In this document: piece after piece, positions 1 through 8,738 of the stretch | Position numbering within the stretch: position 1 is the stretch's first letter | Layout of the letters: each line of letters starts with the position of its first letter | From: an uncultured Eubacteriales bacterium | Lineage (GTDB): Bacteria > Bacillota > Clostridia > Christensenellales > Aristaeellaceae | Reading direction: 5' to 3' | Length of the DNA: 64,000 nt | Assembly: GCA_902799045.1 (NCBI GenBank) | Contig: CADBZH010000001.1 | Coordinates: 1-64,000, forward strand | Translations under genes and position numbers: made by a program | Notes under the pieces: model-generated | The model's input: only the letters and a program-made list of their open reading frames with translations | Told to the model about the DNA's origin: nothing | Databases searched by the model: none

Positions 1-54
1 GCACGCTGATAGTACTTGGCTGGAAACGGCCCGGTAGGGTAGGTCGTCGCCGGA
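1..54 (+). rRNA. rrf: 5S ribosomal RNA, 3' end (partial)
   Basis: The first ~54 bases match the 3' part of a bacterial 5S rRNA: the GATAGTACTTGG strand of helix IV/loop E, a GGAAAC loop, and the conserved GGGTAGGTCGTCGCCGG return strand. The 5' half lies outside the window. A rho-independent hairpin follows directly, as expected at the end of an rRNA operon. The exact 3' end (about 52-56) is an estimate. Confidence 0.85.
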
Positions 55-61
55 TCTCAAT

Positions 62-94
62 GAGAGACATTCGAGAGAGTGTCTCTCTTCTTTT
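62..94 (+). terminator. Rho-independent terminator of the rRNA operon
   Basis: GAGAGACA (62-69) pairs perfectly with TGTCTCTC (80-87) around a 10-nt loop and is followed by TTCTTTT. It lies ~8 bases after the 5S rRNA 3' end. Confidence 0.85.
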
Positions 95-112
95 GTTGGA
101 AGGAAGGGGAGA

Positions 113-174
113 GTAGGGAGAAGGGAGTAGGGAGAAGGGAGTAGGGAGTAGGGAGTAGGGATAGTGGCTGCCGC
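113..174. repeat. Heptamer tandem repeat (GGGAGTA/GGGAGAA) with conserved tail
   Basis: GGGAGTA and GGGAGAA units repeat with a period of 7 and end in GGGATAGTGGCTGCCGC (158-174). The same heptamers and the same 17-base tail occur at 35794-35838, so this is a dispersed element and not simple local slippage. Confidence 0.85.
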
Positions 175-271
175 ATGAACGTCGGAATGATGGACAACGG
201 ATTTGCGTCGGACGACGTCATTGCGAGAAGGGACATGCAATGTCCCGACTGGCAAGCCGGGCTTTTCCCTG

Positions 272-451
272 GGCCTTCACGGATACTTTGGGGATTGGCA
301 TAACGTGGTCTGCTGAAGGTGTGTACAGATCCTGCGCTTCGCGGGCCTTCGGCTGCGCTGCGCAGGATCTGTACATTTCGACAACTGCCCGCATTGAAAG
401 AGGCAACCGGTGGATTATTTGACTTCATCCTCCAGGTTTCCGTGAAGAATA
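272..451. repeat. Palindromic composite (MITE-like) element, copy 1
   Basis: Complete copy of a family seen again at 18109, 20816, 41116 and 43673. The left end reads CTTCACGGATACTTTGGGG and the right end contains the inverted motif TTTCCGTGAAG, giving terminal inverted repeats. The centre is a perfect 15-bp inverted repeat: GTACAGATCCTGCGC (323-337) and its complement (360-374). It has no coding capacity. Confidence 0.75.
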
Positions 452-661
452 CTTTCTATGTAGGGGCGCTGCCCGCCCCAGTATGCAAGCGCATCGTATA
501 GGGGAAACGACCTCATCCGACCTCTCTGCGCTCGAACCTCAAGCGGGAAGGCTTGACAGCCCTTACGGTCTACGGCCATCCTGCCATTGAAATATGGAGG
601 CTGTGGTGGGCGGCGGCGTCCTGGCCTTTGCGTTTCTACAGTGGCAGGAATTCTCGCGATG

Positions 662-670
662 TGATAGAAT
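662..670 (+). promoter_or_regulatory. Possible extended -10 promoter for the GH3 gene
   Basis: TGATAGAAT is an extended -10 (TGn-TAGAAT) lying 129 bases before the GH3 start codon. The -35 region at the expected spacing (TGGCAG, 642-647) is weak, so this is only a candidate. Confidence 0.35.
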
Positions 671-798
671 AGGAGTCACAGAAAGGTGAAGCGCATGGCG
701 GCCCGGAACGGGCGGACAGCGCTCGCGCCTTCCGACACGACGGCACACAGACCACACAGCGACGAATGACCTGCGGAAGCAGGCGCGAGGATTGCCCT

Positions 799-3423
799 AT
801 GAATAAGAATACACCCTTGTATGACGCGAGCCTTTCCGACGAGGAGCGCGCGGAGTATCTGCTTTCCCGGATGACCGTCAAGGAGAAGTTTGCCTGGTTT
901 ACCCTCAGGCCCAGAAACGGACGGCTGGGGATCGCCGCGTCCACCTGCGGCGGCGAGGGCGCGCACGGCGTCCAGGCCCGGGCGGGGCAGGGGGAGACCT
1001 ACCCGCCCACCCCGACCACCTCCTTCCCACAGCCCATCGGCATGGCGGCGACCTTCGACCGGGAACTGATTCGCCGGGCCGGGGACGTGATGGGCCGGGA
1101 GTCCAGGGCGTTTGCCAACGCGGTGGGCAAGGGCGGCAACGGCCGGCTGTGCCCTACCGTGGACCTTTGCCGCGATCCCCGCTGGGGCCGGACGGAGGAG
1201 GGCTATGGCGAGGACCCGTACCTGACGGGCAAGATGGCTTCGGCCTATATCCTCGGCATGCAGGATGAACACAACTACGATGGCACCCCCCTCGCACCCG
1301 GCCAGAGGGGCGACCGCGTGCGCACCCCGGCGGTGCTGAAGCACTTCTATGCCAACAACCAGGAGTACCGGCGCTGCTATGACAATTTTGACGTCAGCGA
1401 CAAGGTGAAGTACGACTACGAGCTGGAGCCCTATCGCTACTGCGCCCAGGAGGGCCACGCGGAGGGCGTGATGACCGCCTACAACGAAATCAATCATCTG
1501 CCCGCCATGCTGAACCACGAGGTGCAGGACATCCTCAAGGACCGGTGGGGCATCCGATACGCCATGACGGACGGCGGCGACTTCCTGCAGACCGTCAGCT
1601 TCCATTGCTACTTCAAGACCCATGCCGAGACCCTGGCGGAAGCGGTCAGGGCGGGTGTGGACGCCATGCTGGACAAGCCTGCCGAGGTTGAAAAGGCGGC
1701 GCGGGAGGCTTTCGAACGCGGCCTCGTCACGGAGGCGGAACTGGACAAATCCATCCGCTGCACGATCATGGAGCTGATTCGCCAGGGCGCGTTCGACCCG
1801 GAGGACCCCTACGCGGATTTGGACATGGCGGACGTGGGCACCGACGAGGCGAAGCGGATCTCCTGTCAGATGAGCGTGGAATCCAACGTGCTGCTCAAAA
1901 ACGAGTGCGGCTTCCTGCCCCTGAAAGCGGACGACGACATCGCCCTGATCGGCCATGTCGGCAATGCCTGGTACATGGACTGGTACGGCGGCACGCCCCT
2001 CTACAAAGTGACGCTGAAGGCGGGCATGGAGAAGCGCATGCGCAGGGAGCTGCCCTACGACAGCGGGCTGAACCTGATCCGGCTCAGGGTGGGCGGCAAA
2101 TACCTGGGCGCCAGCCGCCCCGCGCCGGCGAATTGGGAGGCCGCCAGGACGGCCAAACCCGCGGAGCTGGCGCTGGTGGATCACGCCGAGGATGCGGTGA
2201 TCCTTGAGCCAACCAACTGGGGCGGCGGCAGCTGCTTCCTCTACGCGCCCGCGTACAAAAAGTACCTCACCGTCGGCGAGGATGGCGCGATCAGCCTGGC
2301 CTCCGACGATCCCTTCGCCTGGTTTGTCACGGACAGCTTCACCATCGGCACGGCGGACGCGGCGCGCATGCCGAATCCCAGAAACGCCAACTGCGTGGAG
2401 CTGACGGAATACTGGGACGACCAGCCGGGGGAGGTCCGGCTCTATTGCTTTGGAAATCGAAACGTGTATCTTGAGAACGGCAGGCTCATGACCGACCCCC
2501 TCAGGCGGCGGGCAGCCGAGAGCAACACCAAGGAGGGCGGCAATGAATCCGGCGCGTGGGTCGGCTCCGAGCGTGAGGCCGCCGTGCTGACGGTGGAGGT
2601 GGTCTCCAGCGGCATCGAGAGGGCGAAAGCGCTGGCGAAGCGCGCGAAGAAGGTCGTCGTGGCCCTGGGCTGCAACCCCGTTGTGAACGCGAAGGAGGAG
2701 ATCGACAGGAGCACCATCGAAATGATCCCCTCCCAGCAGCGGCTGGTGGAGGCCGTGCACGCGGCCAATCCGAACGTGGCGGTGGTGCTGATCGCGAATT
2801 ATCCCTACGCCATCAACTGGATGCAGGAAAATGTGCCGGCCATACTGCTGAACGTCACCGGCTCCCAGGACCTGGGCAACGGCCTGGCGGCGGCGATCTT
2901 CGGGGAGGCCAGCCCGGCGGGACGCCTGCCCATGACCTGGTACAGAAGCGACGCCGACCTGCCGCCGATGGAGGATTACGACCTGATCCACTATCCGCGC
3001 ACCTATCGCTATTTCGACGGGCAGGTGCTGTATCCCTTCGGCTACGGCCTGTCCTATACCCGGTTCGACTACGGCAATCTGCGCGTTGAAAGGCGGGAGG
3101 ACGGCGGGCTGAAGGCCTCCGTGGACGTCGCCAACGCGGGCGGCGTGCGCGGGGACGAGGTGGCGCAGCTGTATATCCGGCGCGTGTCGCCTTCCGGGAC
3201 GGTGCATCCGATCCGGCGGCTCATCGGCTTTGAACGGCTTCGGGACATCGCGCCCGGCGAGCGTCGGCGGGCGGCGTTTGAGGTCGACCCCGGCGATCTT
3301 GAGATCTACATGGAATCGGAGGGCCGAAAGCGCGTGGAGCCGGGCGCCTATGAGATCTACGCCGGCGGAAGCTGCCTGGACGAGCGCGTGTCCGTTGGCG
3401 TCGAATTGCAGCCGGACCTGTGA
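799..3423 (+). CDS. Glycoside hydrolase family 3 protein with inserted trefoil-like domain
   Basis: An 874-residue GH3 beta-glucosidase/beta-xylosidase-type enzyme, probably cytoplasmic because no signal peptide is seen. The ATG at 799 is preferred over upstream ATGs because GAGG sits nine bases before it. The N-terminal barrel shows EEGYGEDPYLTG and the substrate-binding LKHF motif. The catalytic nucleophile should be D258 in YAMTDGGD. Residues ~430-590, within the second domain, carry an extra segment (YLGASRPA to VYLENGRLM) that resembles a fascin-like beta-trefoil inserted into the GH3 fold. A fibronectin-III-like domain (VANAGGVRGDEVAQLYI) ends the protein. The exact sugar cannot be told. 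It is monocistronic and convergent with the MATE gene. Confidence 0.9.
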   Translation: MNKNTPLYDASLSDEERAEYLLSRMTVKEKFAWFTLRPRNGRLGIAASTCGGEGAHGVQARAGQGETYPPTPTTSFPQPIGMAATFDRELIRRAGDVMGRESRAFANAVGKGGNGRLCPTVDLCRDPRWGRTEEGYGEDPYLTGKMASAYILGMQDEHNYDGTPLAPGQRGDRVRTPAVLKHFYANNQEYRRCYDNFDVSDKVKYDYELEPYRYCAQEGHAEGVMTAYNEINHLPAMLNHEVQDILKDRWGIRYAMTDGGDFLQTVSFHCYFKTHAETLAEAVRAGVDAMLDKPAEVEKAAREAFERGLVTEAELDKSIRCTIMELIRQGAFDPEDPYADLDMADVGTDEAKRISCQMSVESNVLLKNECGFLPLKADDDIALIGHVGNAWYMDWYGGTPLYKVTLKAGMEKRMRRELPYDSGLNLIRLRVGGKYLGASRPAPANWEAARTAKPAELALVDHAEDAVILEPTNWGGGSCFLYAPAYKKYLTVGEDGAISLASDDPFAWFVTDSFTIGTADAARMPNPRNANCVELTEYWDDQPGEVRLYCFGNRNVYLENGRLMTDPLRRRAAESNTKEGGNESGAWVGSEREAAVLTVEVVSSGIERAKALAKRAKKVVVALGCNPVVNAKEEIDRSTIEMIPSQQRLVEAVHAANPNVAVVLIANYPYAINWMQENVPAILLNVTGSQDLGNGLAAAIFGEASPAGRLPMTWYRSDADLPPMEDYDLIHYPRTYRYFDGQVLYPFGYGLSYTRFDYGNLRVERREDGGLKASVDVANAGGVRGDEVAQLYIRRVSPSGTVHPIRRLIGFERLRDIAPGERRRAAFEVDPGDLEIYMESEGRKRVEPGAYEIYAGGSCLDERVSVGVELQPDL

Positions 3424-3514
3424 GTCTGAGCCGCATCGATCGATCGAGCGCGGAAGGACGGGAAGACGGTCGATGGGCTGCGCGGGGCACGGCGACGGAA
3501 TGCATCGCCATAGA

Positions 3515-3550
3515 AAAAACCGGCATGACCGCTGTGGTCATGCCGGTTTT
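3515..3550. terminator. Bidirectional rho-independent terminator
   Basis: AAAACCGGCATGACC pairs perfectly with GGTCATGCCGGTTTT around a five-base loop, giving an A-tract before and a T-tract after the stem. It lies between the convergent GH3 and MATE genes and can serve both. Confidence 0.9.
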
Positions 3551-3597
3551 GCGAGGCTCCGTTTGGCCTGCCCTCTCGTCCCCTTCTTGTGGGGCGA

Positions 3598-4959
3598 TCA
3601 GGCCGTCACGCGCCGGGGCTGCGCCGCCGCGTCCGGCTGCAAGCGCCGCAGGGCGCTGAAATAGGCGGGGATGAGCAGTACGTCCGCCATGATCCAGGCG
3701 GCGGGGTTGGCCAGGATCGCGCCGGAGAAGCCGTAGGGTCGCACCAGCATGAAGGCCACGAAGGCCCGGCCCACCAGCTCGAATAGCCCGGCGAACATGG
3801 CGATCCGCGAGAAACCCAGCCCCTGCAGGGCGTTGCGCAGCACAAAGATGGTCAGAAGCGGTATGAAGAACAGCACCACCATGTCCAGGTATTGCAGCGC
3901 CTTGGAGACAATCTCCGCCTGGGCGCCCGTGATGAACAGGCCGATCAGCGGCGCGCCCCACAGCTTCACGAGGGCCAGCGCGATCACGGCGTAGACGGAC
4001 ATGATGCCCATGCACAGCCGCACGCCCTGGCGCACCCGGTCCACGCGCCGCGCGCCCAGATTCTGGCCGCACCAGGTGGCGATGGTCGCGCCGATGGCGT
4101 CGAACGGGCAGCAGAACAGCGTGTAGATCTTCGAGCCCGCGCCGATGGCTGCCACGGCGGCGGAGCCCAGGCCGTTCACCGCCGTCTGCATGATCAGCGA
4201 GCCCACGGCCGTGATGGAGAATTGCGCGCCCATGGGCAGCCCCATGCCGGACAGCCGCTTCAGGCAGGCCGCGTCCACCTTCCACTCCTCGCCCCGGATG
4301 CGCAGCACGTCATACTTTTTGAAGATCACCCACGTGCACAGCACGCCCGAGAGCAGCTGGGCCGCCACGGTGGCCAGGGACGCGCCGGTGACGCCCATCC
4401 GGAACACGACGACGAACAGCAGATCCAGCACCACGTTCACCGCGCAGCTCAGCACCAGGAAGTACAGCGGCGTGCGGGTGTTGCCCACGGCGCGCAGCAC
4501 GCCGCTGGACAGGTTGTAGAGCATGATGGCCGTCATGCCGCCGAAGATGTAGACGATGTAGTGATAGGCCTCGTCGAAGATGTCCTCGGGCGTGCCGGTC
4601 CAGCGCAGGATCGCCGGGGTCAGCAGGACCGTGGCCACCGACATAGCCACGGCGATGCCGCCGCACAGGTAGATGGCGTTGGCGAAGTACTTGCGCATGG
4701 CGTGGGGGTCGCCCTCGCCGAAGGACTGGGCCACCGGGATGGCGCAGCCGGAGCACATGCCCAGCAGGAAGCCGATGATCAGGAAGTTCAACGAGCCCGT
4801 GGCGCTGACGCCCGCGAAGGCGTTCACGCCCACGAAGCGCCCCACGATCACACTGTCCACCAGGTTGTAGACCTGCTGGAAAAGGTTCCCCAGCAGCACC
4901 GGGAACCAAAAGCCGAAAATCAATTTCATGGGCGAGCCATGGGTCATATCCCGAACCAA
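3598..4959 (-). CDS. MATE family multidrug/metabolite efflux transporter
   Basis: A 453-residue integral membrane protein with the start typical of Firmicute MATE pumps (MTHGSPMKLIFGFWFPVLLGNLFQQ) and the conserved VDSVIVGRFVG motif at the end of helix 1. Twelve hydrophobic segments are expected, and the length is normal for the NorM/DinF superfamily. The TTG at 4959 is chosen because CTGGAGG ends seven bases before it; an internal ATG at 4947 lacks such a site. MATE pumps expel cationic drugs or metabolites using Na+ or H+ gradients; the substrate is unknown. It lies downstream of the adaptor operon on the same strand but ~190 bases away, so probably has its own promoter. Confidence 0.9.
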   Translation of the reverse strand: MVRDMTHGSPMKLIFGFWFPVLLGNLFQQVYNLVDSVIVGRFVGVNAFAGVSATGSLNFLIIGFLLGMCSGCAIPVAQSFGEGDPHAMRKYFANAIYLCGGIAVAMSVATVLLTPAILRWTGTPEDIFDEAYHYIVYIFGGMTAIMLYNLSSGVLRAVGNTRTPLYFLVLSCAVNVVLDLLFVVVFRMGVTGASLATVAAQLLSGVLCTWVIFKKYDVLRIRGEEWKVDAACLKRLSGMGLPMGAQFSITAVGSLIMQTAVNGLGSAAVAAIGAGSKIYTLFCCPFDAIGATIATWCGQNLGARRVDRVRQGVRLCMGIMSVYAVIALALVKLWGAPLIGLFITGAQAEIVSKALQYLDMVVLFFIPLLTIFVLRNALQGLGFSRIAMFAGLFELVGRAFVAFMLVRPYGFSGAILANPAAWIMADVLLIPAYFSALRRLQPDAAAQPRRVTA

Positions 4960-5153
4960 GCCTGTGCCTCCAGAGTCCGTTGGATTTGCGGGGATTCACC
5001 TCGCATGGCTTCTCATTTTATCCATTTGCGTGTTAGATAAAAGTGCGATTGGGTTAAAAGAAATCGACATAAAGAGTAATGAATTCAGAACGCAACGGAA
5101 CGCCCCTTTCCCGGCCCGCACAGCGCCGTTGGCCGGGTGGACATCGAGCCGGT

Positions 5154-6137
5154 TCAGAGCCGCGCTTCCACGCTCATGCCCAGCGGAAGCGCCTCCGGGG
5201 ACGCGTACCGGAGGATCACGGCGTAGGTTCCCGCCTCGCCGGAATCGCGGATCTCCACCACGGTGCCGGGCACGGCGGCCTCGTCTTCCCGGCCGGCGAG
5301 GATCAGCTGCGCGCTGTCGCCGACGGCGATGCGATTGACTGCGGCCTCGTCCACCGCGATCTCCACGCCCACGGCGTCCTCCGGGACGAGCGTCGCGACG
5401 ATCTGTCCCTTGGAGACCGGATCCCCCGGCTGACAGGAGATGTCCGCAAGGATCCCCGCTTCGGTGGAAGCGATCGTGCCGCCGCCGACCTCGTAGAGCA
5501 GCTGGCCGCGCTCCACGGCGTCCCCGGCCTCGACGCACAGCCGCGTCAGCGTGCCGCTGGCCTCGTAGCGCTCGGTGTCGCTGACAACCACGGTGCCGAT
5601 CCCCACGCGCTCGGAAGCGGTGAAATCCGCGTCGCGGTACAGGTAGACCGTCTCGCCCACGTACAGCTCGCCGCCGAGGGTCAGCACCCGGTATTCGCTG
5701 CCGTCGATCTGCGAGACGATGCCGACGGCCCGGTGGGTGCCGTCCGCGGTGCACTTCATGTAGAGCGTCTCGCCGGCGTGTACGAGCGTGGAGGCCGCGC
5801 TCTGCCAGGCCTTGTCTACGGTGCAGTGGACCGTGTAGCGCTCTACCGGCGCGATTTCAAGCACGGCGCCGTTTGCCGTCTCTCCGGCCTGCGCCTCGAC
5901 GAGGGAGACCGTGCCGTCCTGGCTGGCGAAGGCCCTGTCCGCCTTCAATTCGACCAGGGCGTCGCCCGCTTCCACGCGCTGGCCGACGACGGCGTCCACC
6001 GCCGCCGCGGTCCCGGCCTCCTCCGCGAGGACGGGCACGGTCTCAAGCGCCACCGTCGTCCCGGCCCAGACCTCCGCCAGCGCGGGGGTCGCGAGGCCCA
6101 GCAGCGCCGCAAGCAGGCATATCCAGCGTTTCAGCAA
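5154..6137 (-). CDS. Secreted HlyD/RND-type membrane-fusion (adaptor) protein
   Basis: About 327 residues: a signal-peptide-like N-terminus (LLKRWICLLAALLGLATPALA), then two lipoyl-like halves and beta-barrel segments (GQRVEAGDALVELKAD; GDAVERGQLLYEV; PGDPVSKGQIVATL) typical of periplasmic adaptor proteins. The TTG at 6137 is preferred because GGAAGG lies eight bases upstream; a GTG at 6144-6146 overlaps that site. It is the last gene of a six-gene minus-strand operon and begins two bases before the preceding stop is cleared, indicating translational coupling. It resembles the adaptor at 7406-8527 (both have GETLY/V...YRDAD and VGDxxxL segments), suggesting paralogy. No dedicated ABC partner is adjacent, so the function as an accessory adaptor is inferred. 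Confidence 0.75.
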   Translation of the reverse strand: MLKRWICLLAALLGLATPALAEVWAGTTVALETVPVLAEEAGTAAAVDAVVGQRVEAGDALVELKADRAFASQDGTVSLVEAQAGETANGAVLEIAPVERYTVHCTVDKAWQSAASTLVHAGETLYMKCTADGTHRAVGIVSQIDGSEYRVLTLGGELYVGETVYLYRDADFTASERVGIGTVVVSDTERYEASGTLTRLCVEAGDAVERGQLLYEVGGGTIASTEAGILADISCQPGDPVSKGQIVATLVPEDAVGVEIAVDEAAVNRIAVGDSAQLILAGREDEAAVPGTVVEIRDSGEAGTYAVILRYASPEALPLGMSVEARL

Positions 6138-6138
6138 G

Positions 6139-7422
6139 TCAATCACCTTCCATTGGGATCAGCGCGTTTTCATCGTCCAGCGCGTAGGTTTCGCCGTTCA
6201 CCGTCACGAGGACGCCTGCGGCGGAGACCGTGTAGCGGTAGTCCGAGGAGGGAACGCCCTCTGTTCGCAACCGGGCGTAGATCTCGCCCTGCAAGTCCGG
6301 ATCTGTCGACAATTCTCCCTGCCATTCGCCTGTCTTTAAAGTGATCGCCCCGATCCCGCTGTCGGACAACCGCTTCAGCGAAAGGCCGTTCAATAGCCAG
6401 GCTTCGCCGCCTTCGGCGGTCAGCGTAAGCGCGTTGCCATCGAGGGCTGCCTTAAACGGCGCGCCATCCTCCAGCGCGATGTCCAGCGCCTCGCCGCCCA
6501 GCGTGAGTGTGGTCATGGGTTCTTCTGATGCTGCCAGTTCGACGGTGCCGTACAGGCGCATGTCCTTCGTGCCGGAGGCGTGGGCGCTGGTCAGCGCGGT
6601 GCCGGGCGTGATGTGAAAGCCCTGCGGCTCCTGTGCGCCCGCCGCGTCCTGTCCCGCGCCGCCGGATCGCTTGCCGCCGCCGTGACCGCCGCCCTGGGGC
6701 TGGCCGCCCTCCGGCTGCCGGCCTGCGGAAAGGTCGATATACAGCGCCGCCGAAGCGACGCTTTCTTCGCGCAGCAGGGCCGTGACCGTCAGCACATAGC
6801 GCCCCGCGGCCCAGCCCTCCGTGGAGAGCGTGACGGCCGGCTCGGCCTGCCGCCCGTCCAGCAGCGTCGCGCCGTCCGGGCCGATCAGCGAAAGGGCGAA
6901 GCCGTCGCAGGTCGCGCCACAATCCCAGGCCAGGGTCAGGCTGAGCGCCCGCGTCCCGTCCACGGCGCAGACGCCGTCGGCGATGGTCAGCCCTTCGGGA
7001 TCGCTCACGCGGAAGACGATGGGCGGCGTGGGCTCCGGGGTGGGTTCCAGCGTGGGCTCCGGGGTGGGTTCCAGCGTGGGCTCCGGGGTCGGTTCCGCCG
7101 TGGGCTCCGGGGTGGGCTGCTCCTTGGGCTCGGGTGTGGGCTGCTCCGTGGGCTCGGGGGTGGGCTGCTCCGTCGGCTCTGAGGTGGGCTCGGGCGTGGG
7201 CTGCTCCGTTGGTTCCGGGGTGGGCTGCTCCGTGGGCTCGGGTGTGGGCTGCTCCGTCGGCTCGGGGGTGGGCTGCTCCGTGGGCTCGGGCGTGGGCTGC
7301 TCCGTCGCGGTCTCCCCGACGACGGGCGCGTCAACGGCCGCCGCTTCCTCCGCCGGCGCCGTCATGCCCAGCATTGCCAGCGTCGTCATCAGCGCCAGCG
7401 CCCGCTCAATCCGCCTGCGCAT
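6139..7422 (-). CDS. Secreted protein with Pro/Thr/Glu repeat stalk
   Basis: A 427-residue protein of unknown function. Residues 1-25 form a signal-peptide-like segment (ALALMTTLAMLGMTAPAEE). Residues ~38-135 consist of TEQPTPEP-type octapeptides, encoded by near-identical 24-base units, which would form a stiff extended stalk through the cell wall. After the stalk come a beta-sandwich-like domain (PPIVFRVSDPEG to YIDLSAG), a Gly-rich linker (GGGHGGGK) and a C-terminal domain ending in PMEGD. It overlaps the upstream adaptor gene by 17 bases and the downstream one by a few, so all three are probably translated together. Repeat length is likely to vary between strains. Confidence 0.75.
   Translation of the reverse strand: MRRRIERALALMTTLAMLGMTAPAEEAAAVDAPVVGETATEQPTPEPTEQPTPEPTEQPTPEPTEQPTPEPTEQPTPEPTSEPTEQPTPEPTEQPTPEPKEQPTPEPTAEPTPEPTLEPTPEPTLEPTPEPTPPIVFRVSDPEGLTIADGVCAVDGTRALSLTLAWDCGATCDGFALSLIGPDGATLLDGRQAEPAVTLSTEGWAAGRYVLTVTALLREESVASAALYIDLSAGRQPEGGQPQGGGHGGGKRSGGAGQDAAGAQEPQGFHITPGTALTSAHASGTKDMRLYGTVELAASEEPMTTLTLGGEALDIALEDGAPFKAALDGNALTLTAEGGEAWLLNGLSLKRLSDSGIGAITLKTGEWQGELSTDPDLQGEIYARLRTEGVPSSDYRYTVSAAGVLVTVNGETYALDDENALIPMEGD
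7025..7310 (-). repeat. In-frame 24-bp tandem repeats encoding Pro/Thr stalk
   Basis: The units read, on the + strand, GGGCTGCTCCGTGGGCTCGG with small variations, repeated about a dozen times. They preserve the reading frame of the stalk protein (TEQPTPEP), and units towards the C-terminal side vary to TLEPTPEP. Such arrays expand and contract by recombination. Confidence 0.9.
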
Positions 7423-8527
7423 CTTCCATCGCCTCTTCCGGATCGGCCGCGTCCAGCGTGGTCACCACGGCGCTCATGCCGTAGCGGGTGTCCGCGTCCG
7501 GGGTGAAGTCGACGTAGACGGTGTAGGTCACACCGCTGTCGCCGTCATTGCCGCCCTGGGCCTCGTCGGCGATGGCGGAGATCATGCTGATCGTGCCCGC
7601 GTAGGTGACCTCTTCATCCTGGTTCCACACCAGCTCGACGCTCACCGGGTCGCCCACGTGGATGGACGACAGGTTGCCCTCGGCCACCTGCGCCTCCACC
7701 CGCATGGCGCTTTCGGGATAGATCACGGCCACCACGTCGCCCTTCTGCACGGGGCTGCCCTGCTGGGCGCTGATCTGGCTGACGGTGCCGTTCACGCCTG
7801 CCGCGATTTCGCTGCCGGACATGTACAGGCCGTCGAAGCTGCCGTTCAGCGTCTCAAAGAGCAAATCGCCCTTCTTCACGGTGTCGCCGTTTGCCACGGC
7901 GACGGAGACGATGCTGCCGCTGCCGGAGACGGCGGTGGGGCTCACCCGGTTCAGCGTGCCGCGGCCGATGCGGCTGGTGGAGGCGGTGTCCTCGCCCCGG
8001 TAGACGTTCACGGTCTCGCCGATCAGGAACTCGCCGGAGGTGACCCGCACGGTGTAGTCGGTGCCCTCGATGGCGGTGACGACGCCGGCGCCGGTGTGGC
8101 TGCCGTCGGAGTAGCAGACGAGGGTCACGGCCTCGCCCACGTGGACGAACCTGGCCTCGGTGGAGTTGTAGGCGTTGTCGGTGGACGCGGCCACGGTGTA
8201 GACGCTTTCGCCCTCCAGGTACAGCACCGCGCCGTACTTCTGGGAGACGGCCTCGGCGCTGTCGCCGGGCTGTCCGAACACGCCGGTCACGGTGCCGTCC
8301 TCCTCGGCGTAGACCTTATCGGTGGACAGGCGCACGAGCGTGTCGCCTGAGTCGACCGCCTGCCCGGCCACGGCTTCCACGGCTTCCACGGTGCCGCCGA
8401 TGGGCGCGTAGACCTCGTGGGTCTCGCTGGCTGACACGGTGCCGGTGAAGGTGATGCCCTCGGCCAGGGCGGCGGGGGAGAGGAGAAGCGTGGCAATCAA
8501 CAGGGCGGGAATGATGCGCTTTTTCAT
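7406..8527 (-). CDS. Secreted HlyD/RND-type adaptor protein
   Basis: A 373-residue protein starting at the ATG 8527, which is preceded by a perfect AAAGGAGG site seven bases upstream. It has a clear signal peptide (KKRIIPALLIATLLLSPAALAEG) followed by an adaptor architecture: barrel strand ITFTGTVSASETHEVYAP, lipoyl half GQAVDSGDTLVRLSTDKVY, second lipoyl half NGDTVKKGDLLFE and QQGSPVQKGDVVAVIYPES, then a membrane-proximal barrel (VGDPVSVELVWNQDEEV). Adaptor proteins link an inner-membrane exporter to outer layers. It sits after a complete MacB-like exporter set in the same direction, ~210 bases downstream, and overlaps the stalk-protein gene. Confidence 0.8.
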   Translation of the reverse strand: MKKRIIPALLIATLLLSPAALAEGITFTGTVSASETHEVYAPIGGTVEAVEAVAGQAVDSGDTLVRLSTDKVYAEEDGTVTGVFGQPGDSAEAVSQKYGAVLYLEGESVYTVAASTDNAYNSTEARFVHVGEAVTLVCYSDGSHTGAGVVTAIEGTDYTVRVTSGEFLIGETVNVYRGEDTASTSRIGRGTLNRVSPTAVSGSGSIVSVAVANGDTVKKGDLLFETLNGSFDGLYMSGSEIAAGVNGTVSQISAQQGSPVQKGDVVAVIYPESAMRVEAQVAEGNLSSIHVGDPVSVELVWNQDEEVTYAGTISMISAIADEAQGGNDGDSGVTYTVYVDFTPDADTRYGMSAVVTTLDAADPEEAMEDAQAD

Positions 8528-8738
8528 GGGATGACCTCCTTTGATTGATGGGACATTGTTCGGCTGTTGAGGCTTTCGCTTTGCGGAGAAACGATTGGGA
8601 ATGACGCTGTAGGGACGGCGATGCGCCACCCGCCGGGGACCGCCGTTGGCGTTTCGCTGAAAGGAGGGCGGGAGACGACCTCATCCGACCCGCGTCGCGG
8701 GCCGCCTTTCCCAAAGGGGAAGGCGGTCAGGGACAGAC
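8528..8738. other. Intergenic region with repeat remnant inside the exporter operon
   Basis: The 211 bases between permease and second adaptor hold the GACGACCTCATCCGACCC motif (8676-8693), a short hairpin CGCGTCGCGG and a GGAAAGGCGG-like palindrome (CGCCTTTCCC...GGGGAAGGCG). They belong to dispersed repeats also seen near 507 and 63340. I see no clear promoter, so the downstream adaptor genes may be read from the operon promoter. Confidence 0.5.

Larger units (their letters stand above)
95..798. other. Repeat-filled intergenic region without a credible gene
   Basis: The ~700 bases between the rRNA terminator and the first GH3 gene hold a GGGAGTA-type heptamer repeat (113-164), one complete palindromic composite element (272-451), a GTAGGGGCG-type fragment (460-479) and a CGACCTCATCCGACC fragment (507-522) also seen near 8676 and, inverted, near 63376. 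Short open frames here have repeat-derived sequence and no ribosome site. Confidence 0.7.

Noticed and set aside
57..428. Open frames translating to SLLPTPYSLLPTP-like sequence (also near 35606-35896)
   Set aside because: They are translations of the GGGAGTA heptamer repeat on the opposite strand, without ribosome sites or homology.
676..3207. Very long antisense frame opposite the first GH3 gene
   Set aside because: High G+C third positions keep antisense frames open; the translation is His/Val/Gly-rich without domains, while the sense frame is a clear GH3.
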